Below are positions 59,114 to 64,000 of a stretch of DNA of 64,000 bases, piece by piece. How positions within the stretch are numbered: the stretch's first letter is position 1; every line of letters starts with the position of its first letter. The translations under genes were made by a program, and so were the position numbers. The stretch comes from Streptomyces sp. NBC_00377 (GTDB taxonomy: Bacteria > Actinomycetota > Actinomycetes > Streptomycetales > Streptomycetaceae): the NCBI RefSeq assembly GCF_036075115.1, contig NZ_CP107958.1, positions 2,108,001 through 2,172,000 on the forward strand, read 5' to 3'. The notes under the pieces were generated by a model. That model was not told the DNA's origin. It did no database searches and was given only the letters and a program-made list of their open reading frames with translations.

Positions 59114-60376
59114 ATGATCAGAACACAACGGCTGGCGGCGGGCGTCTGTGCCCTGCTCGCCGCGCTCACGGCCGGGATCGCGTTCCCGGCCGGGGCGGTC
59201 GCCGACGAGACCACCGCCACCGCGCCCAAGGTCGACCTGGTCCTCGACGTCAGCGGTTCGATGCGGACGAAGGACATGGACGGCGGGACGCGGATGGCCG
59301 CGGCCAAGCAGGCGTTCAACGAGGTGCTGGACGCGACCCCGGAGAACGTCCTCCTGGGCATCCGCACCCTCGGCGCCAACTACCCGGGCGACGACCAGAA
59401 GACGGGCTGCAAGGACACCGCGCAGCTCTACCCGGTCGGCCCGCTGGACCGGACCGAGGCCAAGACGGCGGTGGCGACCCTGTCGCCGACCGGCTGGACG
59501 CCCATCGGGCCCGCCCTGCTGAAGGCGGCCGACGACCTCGAGGGCGGCACCGGCTCCAAGCGCATCGTGCTGATCAGCGACGGCGAGGACACCTGCGCCC
59601 CGCTCGACCCGTGCGTGGTGGCCCGCGAGATCGCCGCCAAGGGCATCGGTCTGACGATCGACACCCTCGGCCTGGTGCCCAACGTCAAGATGCGTCAGCA
59701 GCTCAGCTGCATCGCCGAGGCGACGGGCGGCACCTACACCTCGGTGGAGCACACCGAGGAACTCACCGACCGGGTCAACCAGCTGGTCGACCGGGCGGCG
59801 GACCCCGTGGTGACGCCGGTCGCCACCCAGGGCGCGGCCTCCTGCGCGGCGGCGCCCGCGCTGAAGTCCGGTCTGTACACCGACCGGGAGGAGTTCGGCC
59901 AGGAGCGCTGGTACAAGGTCGACGTCGAGCCGGGCCAGGAACTGCGCGCCTCGGTGAGCGTGTCGGCGGACCGGGCCGTGAACCCCGACTACGGGGTGCT
60001 GTTGCGGGCGGTCACGGTGCACGGCCGGGAGATCGTGCGCGGCGAGGCGGCCGGCAACGGCCGTACCGACGTCATCTCGACCGGCCTGCGCTACCCGAAG
60101 GCGGAGAGCGACGACGACGAGGCGGCCGCCGAGACGGTGTGTGTGCAGGTGACCAACTCCTACTCGGCGGCCGCGGGGGTCAAGACCACGCCGGGCATGC
60201 CGCTGGAGCTGACCGTGGACGTGGTCGACGGTCCGTCGCAGGCGAGCGACGTGGCCTCCTTCGGCCTCGGGCGCGGCTGGTGGCTGCTGGGCGTCCTGGT
60301 GCTGTTCGGCTTCCTGGCCGGTCTGCTGTGGGGCTGGGTGTCACGCTGGCGGGTCGCGGTCTGGAGGACCAACTGA
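59114..60376 (+). CDS. Secreted von Willebrand factor A domain protein
   Basis: 420 residues. Signal peptide (LAAGVCALLAALTAGIAFPA), then a VWA domain with the metal site DVSGSMRTKD, TGWTPIGPAL and ISDGEDTC; four or more cysteines suggest disulfides. After about residue 240 a second beta-rich domain follows, and the C-terminus has one membrane helix (GWWLLGVLVLFGFLAGLLWG) with a short basic tail. So it is anchored with its domains outside. Its stop overlaps the next start (TGATG). Confidence 0.9.
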   Translation: MIRTQRLAAGVCALLAALTAGIAFPAGAVADETTATAPKVDLVLDVSGSMRTKDMDGGTRMAAAKQAFNEVLDATPENVLLGIRTLGANYPGDDQKTGCKDTAQLYPVGPLDRTEAKTAVATLSPTGWTPIGPALLKAADDLEGGTGSKRIVLISDGEDTCAPLDPCVVAREIAAKGIGLTIDTLGLVPNVKMRQQLSCIAEATGGTYTSVEHTEELTDRVNQLVDRAADPVVTPVATQGAASCAAAPALKSGLYTDREEFGQERWYKVDVEPGQELRASVSVSADRAVNPDYGVLLRAVTVHGREIVRGEAAGNGRTDVISTGLRYPKAESDDDEAAAETVCVQVTNSYSAAAGVKTTPGMPLELTVDVVDGPSQASDVASFGLGRGWWLLGVLVLFGFLAGLLWGWVSRWRVAVWRTN

Positions 60377-61191
60377 TGCGTACTTCACGTGTGTTGAGCG
60401 GACCGCTGCTGGCGCTCGGGCTGGTGCTCGGCGCGGCGGCCGCACCGGCCGCGGCCGACTCCACCCCGTCGGCGAGTCCGTCCGGCGACAGCTCCGCGCC
60501 GACCGAGGCGGGCACGTCGTTCCGCACGGCGACGGAGATCGACCAGGGACAGACGGCGACGGCGAGTGGTTCCGCCGGTGACTACCTCTACTGGTCGTTC
60601 CCGGCGGACTCCGGTCAGCGCCCCACCGTCAAGGCGACGGTGAAGCTGCCCGAGAGCCACACCACGCAGACCTGGCAGATCGACGTGTACGACGGTCTGC
60701 GGCGCCGCCAGGCCTGCCAGTACGGCGCCCAGACGCGCACCGCCGCACAGGGCACCGCCTCGGTGGAGCTGGCCTGTGTGCTGCGCACGGTCCGCGCCTG
60801 GTCGGAACCGTGGGCCGACGACCCGCTGCCGGGCACGTACTACGTCCGGTTGACGGTCCTGGGCCTCAAGGCGGCCGACCTGGGCCTGCCGGTCCATGCG
60901 GAACTGCGGGTGGACTCCAAGGACATCGGGGGCGCCGCGGCCGTCGACGGTTCACTGGCGAAGCCGCTGGTCCCGGGCATCGCGGTCACATCCCGGGCGG
61001 AGGAGGACGATTCCTCGGCCTCGGCCGTCCTGTCGAGCATCGAGCCGGACGACGGCTGGGCCTCCGGCTGGTGGTCCGATCGCTGGGTGTGGACCGGGAT
61101 CGGCGCGGTGCTGGCCGCTCTGGCCGGGATCGGCGGATACACGCTGACGCGGGGTTCGGGACGGCCGCGGCAGGTACCGCCGGGCGCCTGA
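60376..61191 (+). CDS. Secreted membrane-anchored protein, partner of the VWA protein
   Basis: 271 residues from ATG 60376. Signal peptide (VLSGPLLALGLVLGAAAAPA), an extracellular beta-rich domain (DYLYWSFPADSGQRPTVKAT ... LPGTYYVRLTVLG) like a bacterial pre-peptidase C-terminal fold, and a C-terminal membrane helix (WVWTGIGAVLAALAGIGGYT) with basic tail. Same topology as the VWA protein, with which it is co-translated; the pair probably forms a surface complex of unknown role. Confidence 0.88.
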   Translation: MRTSRVLSGPLLALGLVLGAAAAPAAADSTPSASPSGDSSAPTEAGTSFRTATEIDQGQTATASGSAGDYLYWSFPADSGQRPTVKATVKLPESHTTQTWQIDVYDGLRRRQACQYGAQTRTAAQGTASVELACVLRTVRAWSEPWADDPLPGTYYVRLTVLGLKAADLGLPVHAELRVDSKDIGGAAAVDGSLAKPLVPGIAVTSRAEEDDSSASAVLSSIEPDDGWASGWWSDRWVWTGIGAVLAALAGIGGYTLTRGSGRPRQVPPGA

Positions 61192-61213
61192 CGGCCGCCC
61201 GACGTTCATGAGC

Positions 61214-61245
61214 GAAGGCCCGCCGCCGCACAGCGGCGGGCCTTC
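61214..61245 (+). terminator. Terminator of the von Willebrand operon
   Basis: 13-base perfect arms (GAAGGCCCGCCGC and complement) at 61214-61226 and 61233-61245 with a 6-base loop, 23 bp after the stop codon. Confidence 0.75.
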
Positions 61246-61323
61246 TCCCACAGGTCCGGCCGCTGTCCAGCGCCGGGCCCTTTCAGCAGGTCCGGCGCAC
61301 CGTCCACGGCCGCACTTCCGGCG

Positions 61324-61965
61324 TCATGCCTCCCGCAGAGCTTTGGCAAGGGTGCTGTCACCGCGGACCTCGATCCGTCCGGCGCGCACCGCGTCCAGGA
61401 AGCCCGACCGGCCCTGGGCGACCGCCGTACAGGTGTCCACGTCGAGGACGAGCCGTGCGTCGGGCTCCCCGGGTGCGGGCCCGTCGCCGTACACCGGACC
61501 GTCTTCTGCGCCGACGTACAGATGGAAGTCCCCCTCGTCGAGGCGCACTTCGACCAGTCCGGCGCCCGTGATCCCCTCGCCGTCGAGCCCTCGCAACAGG
61601 GGGAGCGCGAACCAGTGCGCGCGGAGGGCGTCGGTGGGCCGCCGTTCACCGAGCTCCCCCTCGCCCCACTTGCCCAGGGCCTGGAGCACGGGCAGCAACT
61701 CGCGGCCGCGACCGGTGAGTTCGTACACGTAGGCCGCGCCCGGCGGGGGCAGCCGGCGCCGGGTGGCCAGCCCGTCCCGCTCCATGTCCTTCAGCCGCGA
61801 GGCGAGCACGTCCGTGCTCACACCCGGCAGATCGGCGTGCAGGTCCGTGTAGCGGCGCGGGCCGGCGAGCAGCTCCCGGACGATCAGCAAGGTCCAGCGG
61901 TCGCCGACGGAGTCGAGCGCACGGGCGGCGGAACAGTACTGGTCGTAGCTTCGGCGAGGTGACAT
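61324..61965 (-). CDS. HxlR family transcriptional regulator
   Basis: 213 residues from ATG 61965; TAGACT lies 7 bp upstream. The HxlR winged helix (CSAARALDSVGDRWTLLIVR to GLATRRRLPPPGAAYVYELT) fills the first half. The second half (from about residue 110) resembles an SCP2/sterol-binding-like domain (HLYVGAEDGPVYGDGPAP; VRGDSTLAKALREA), which could bind a hydrophobic effector. Two overlapping CCAAGC/GCTTGG palindromes lie between it and the aminotransferase. Confidence 0.88.
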   Translation of the reverse strand: MSPRRSYDQYCSAARALDSVGDRWTLLIVRELLAGPRRYTDLHADLPGVSTDVLASRLKDMERDGLATRRRLPPPGAAYVYELTGRGRELLPVLQALGKWGEGELGERRPTDALRAHWFALPLLRGLDGEGITGAGLVEVRLDEGDFHLYVGAEDGPVYGDGPAPGEPDARLVLDVDTCTAVAQGRSGFLDAVRAGRIEVRGDSTLAKALREA

Positions 61966-61996
61966 GGCACGCAGTCTAGACATGTCGTTGGACTTT

Positions 61997-62023
61997 CCAA
62001 GCTGTTGCTTGGTAAAACCAAGC
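61997..62023. promoter_or_regulatory. Overlapping HxlR operators
   Basis: CCAAGC-TGTT-GCTTGG (61997-62012) and GCTTGG-TAAAA-CCAAGC (62007-62023) share the middle arm. Located between divergent genes, 29 bp before the aminotransferase start. Confidence 0.7.
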
Positions 62024-62051
62024 AACACATCAACCGGAGGGGCGAGCGCGC

Positions 62052-63260
62052 ATGGAGTTCCGGCAGTCGAACAAGCTGAGCGAGGTCTGTTACGAGATCC
62101 GCGGCCCCGTGATCGAGCACGCCGACGCACTGGAGGCGGCGGGCCACAGCGTCCTGCGCCTGAACACCGGCAACCCCGCGCTCTTCGGTTTCGAGGCGCC
62201 GGAGGAGATCCTCCAGGACATGATCAGGATGCTTCCCCGGGCGCACGGCTACACGGACTCGCGCGGCGTCCTCTCCGCCCGCCGCGCCGTCGCCCAGCGC
62301 TACCAGGAACGCGGCCTGGAGGTCGGCGTCGACGACGTCTTCCTCGGCAACGGCGTGTCGGAGCTGGTCTCCATGGCCGTACAGGCGCTGGTCGAGGACG
62401 GCGACGAGATACTGATCCCGGCCCCGGACTTCCCGCTGTGGACGGCGGTCACCACGCTCGCCGGCGGCAAGGCGGTCCACTACCTCTGCGACGAACAGGC
62501 CGACTGGTACCCGGACCTGGCCGACATGGCGTCCAAGATCACCGACCGCACCAAGGCCGTCGTCATCATCAACCCCAACAACCCCACCGGGGCGGTCTAC
62601 CCGAAGGAGATCATCGAGGGCATCCTCGACCTGGCCCGCCGGCACGGCCTGATGGTCTTCGCCGACGAGATCTACGACCAGATCCTCTACGACGACGCCG
62701 TCCACCACTCGGCCGCCGCGCTCGCGCCCGACCTGGTGGTCCTGACCTTCTGCGGCCTGTCGAAGACGTACCGGGTGGCGGGTTTCCGCTCGGGCTGGCT
62801 GGTGGTGACCGGCCCCCGGCAGCATGCCAGGGACTACCTGGAGGGCCTCACCATGCTCGCCTCCATGCGCCTGTGCGCCAACGCGCCCGCCCAGTACGCC
62901 ATCCAGGCGGCGCTCGGCGGCCGCCAGTCCATCCGCGAGCTGACCGTGCCGGGCGGCAGGCTCTACGACCAGCGGGAGACGGCCTGGGAGAAGCTCAACG
63001 AGATTCCGGGCGTGTCGTGCGTGAAGCCCAAGGGCGCGCTGTACGCGTTCCCGCGCATCGATCCCAAGGTCCATCCGATCCACGACGACGAGAAGTTCGT
63101 CCTGGACCTGCTCCTGAGGGAGAAGATCCAGGTCGTCCAGGGCACGGGCTTCAACTGGCCGGCTCCCGACCACTTCCGCATCCTGACCCTCCCGCACGCG
63201 GACGACCTGGAGGCGGCGATCGGCCGCATCGGCCGATTCCTGAGCGGGTACCGGCAGTAG
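62052..63260 (+). CDS. Alanine-type PLP aminotransferase
   Basis: 402 residues from ATG 62052 with CCGGAGGGG upstream. Fold type I aminotransferase, closest in pattern to AlaA/AlaT: MEFRQSNKLSEVCYEIRGPV, INPNNPTGAVYPKE, FADEIYDQILYD, FCGLSKTYRVAGFRSGW (PLP-binding Lys) and FRILTLPHADDL. It transfers an amino group between glutamate/alanine and keto acids. Divergent from the HxlR gene, which probably represses it. Confidence 0.93.
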   Translation: MEFRQSNKLSEVCYEIRGPVIEHADALEAAGHSVLRLNTGNPALFGFEAPEEILQDMIRMLPRAHGYTDSRGVLSARRAVAQRYQERGLEVGVDDVFLGNGVSELVSMAVQALVEDGDEILIPAPDFPLWTAVTTLAGGKAVHYLCDEQADWYPDLADMASKITDRTKAVVIINPNNPTGAVYPKEIIEGILDLARRHGLMVFADEIYDQILYDDAVHHSAAALAPDLVVLTFCGLSKTYRVAGFRSGWLVVTGPRQHARDYLEGLTMLASMRLCANAPAQYAIQAALGGRQSIRELTVPGGRLYDQRETAWEKLNEIPGVSCVKPKGALYAFPRIDPKVHPIHDDEKFVLDLLLREKIQVVQGTGFNWPAPDHFRILTLPHADDLEAAIGRIGRFLSGYRQ

Positions 63261-63678
63261 CCGGCGAGGCAGCGGGGCCGACGGCGGCCGGCCGGAGGCG
63301 TCGGCCGGCCGGAGGCGTCAGCCAGAGGCGTCGGCCAGAGGCGTCGGCCAGCCAGAGGCCGTCGGCCAAAGGCGGTCGGCCGGAGGGCGGCGGCCACCCA
63401 GAGGCAATCAGCCAGAGACGGCGGCCAGAGGCGTCGGCCGGCGGGAGGCAGTCGGCCAGAGGCGGTCGCCAGCCGGAGGCAATCAGCCAGAGACGGCGGC
63501 CAGAGGCGTCGGCCCGCCGGAGGCGGTCGGTGGGCCGGAGGCGGTCGGCGGGCCGGGCGGTCGGCGGGCCCACCGGTGGCTTCCTCCCCGCGCCGCCCGC
63601 GCAGCGCACCGCCGGCATGCGTGCGGCGACGTCCTGTGTCACCGTGCTGGGAGGCACGGCAGGAAGGGGCACGCGCGC
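63261..63678. repeat. Minisatellite in the gap after the aminotransferase
   Basis: From about 63290 to 63560 there are many imperfect copies of a GTCGGCCAGAGGC-like unit of 12-15 bases. A longer block starting GAGGCAATCAGCCAGAGACG occurs at 63401 and again at 63476 (75-bp period). Open frames across it are artefacts of the repeat. No gene is supported before the GTG at 63679. Confidence 0.8.
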
Positions 63679-64000
63679 GTGGGCGACCTGATTCTCGTGC
63701 GGCACGGCGAGACCGAGTGGTCCCGCTCGGGCCGGCACACCGGATCGACGGACGTACCGCTCACCGAGCACGGCCGCAACGAGGCACGGCGGTTGGCGCC
63801 ACTGATCCGTCCGCTGCGGATCAGGACCGCGTTCGTGAGCCCGTCACAGCGGGCACGGGAGACGGCGGAGCTGATCGGACTGCGGGAGGCCCGGGTCGAC
63901 GCCGGTCTGCGGGAGTGGGACTACGGCGGCTACGAGGGCGTCACGACGGCCGACATCCAGCGCACGCGACCGGGCTGGTTCCTCTTCACCGACGGCGTCG
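63679..64000 (+). CDS. Histidine phosphatase family protein, 5' part
   Basis: From GTG 63679, with AGGAAGGGGC about 10 bp upstream, the frame is open to the window edge (107 codons). GDLILVRHGETEWSRSGRHT has the RHG motif with the phospho-accepting His; PLTEHGRNEARRLA and VSPSQRARETAELI are typical of the phosphoglycerate mutase/phosphatase branch, and LREWDYGGYEG gives the acid residue. The end of the gene lies outside. Confidence 0.9.
   Translation, partial: MGDLILVRHGETEWSRSGRHTGSTDVPLTEHGRNEARRLAPLIRPLRIRTAFVSPSQRARETAELIGLREARVDAGLREWDYGGYEGVTTADIQRTRPGWFLFTDGV

Noticed and set aside
63151..63771. Open frame on the minus strand with repeated ADASGRRLW units
   Set aside because: Translation of the minisatellite; regular peptide repeats reflect the DNA repeat and no start signal exists.

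Overview
The window is high-GC actinobacterial DNA with typical Streptomyces features: GTG starts, ATGA/GTGA stop-start overlaps, TAnnnT -10 boxes about 6 bp before the start codon (leaderless transcripts), and families such as DUF6153, DUF5955, DUF1996 and TerD. From memory of gene order, the part from about 29 kb onward resembles a Streptomyces coelicolor chromosome-arm region (SNF2/SWIM pair, ROK kinase, GntR, allantoin genes, malate synthase). The left third is accessory and rearranged. No rRNA, tRNA, CRISPR array or intact insertion sequence was seen.

0-5 kb: an RDD membrane protein and a zinc-ribbon protein, then a patch of gene debris (IS481-type transposase, metallophosphoesterase with an in-frame stop, anion-permease fragment), then a divergent TetR / thioredoxin-fold peroxiredoxin pair with two near-identical operators.

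5-27 kb: the main point of interest. Two copies of one gene set face each other in mirror image. Copy A (6.9-14.3 kb, plus an epimerase to 15.7 kb) holds a sensor kinase, an OmpR-type regulator, a GT-C-like membrane protein, a membrane-anchored sulfite-oxidase-type molybdoenzyme, a small membrane protein, a SAM methyltransferase, a DUF2064/COG3222 transferase and a family 2 glycosyltransferase. Copy B (19.0-25.5 kb) holds the same set in reverse. Its GT-C gene is reduced to about 410 bp, and footprints of an original molybdoenzyme/small-membrane-protein pair survive at 21.0-21.2 kb, while a divergent second pair sits outside at 24-25.5 kb. Between and around the copies are a beta-propeller protein, a membrane protein, a DM13-domain protein and a DUF1996 protein. 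Twelve promoter regions here share a 19-bp element built of two TKACG-like half-sites 11 bp apart, usually 33-37 bp upstream of a -10 box. This looks like the regulon of the duplicated two-component system. The genes suggest a cell-envelope system that makes or modifies a glycosylated, methylated compound and carries out extracytoplasmic redox chemistry; its product cannot be told from sequence.

27-37 kb: a small helical protein and a 5'-truncated molybdopterin oxidoreductase, a SWIM-finger/SNF2 helicase operon, a small membrane protein, a ROK sugar kinase, a GntR regulator and a divergent Gfo/Idh dehydrogenase.

38-44 kb: cytochrome P450, NarL-type two-component pair, small membrane protein, secreted RNase Sa-type guanyl ribonuclease, AIM24-like protein and a short-chain dehydrogenase.

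45-52 kb: purine-nitrogen module: allantoicase, allantoinase, IclR (AllR-like) regulator, MocA-like nucleotidyltransferase and malate synthase. TTCCAC-N5-GGAA palindromes lie before both allantoinase and malate synthase.

51-64 kb: SelT/W-like and HipA-like genes, a DUF6153/DUF305 pair, CobK, two divergent IucA/IucC siderophore synthetases, a von Willebrand secreted operon, a divergent HxlR / alanine-type aminotransferase pair, a minisatellite, and the start of a histidine phosphatase that runs off the end.
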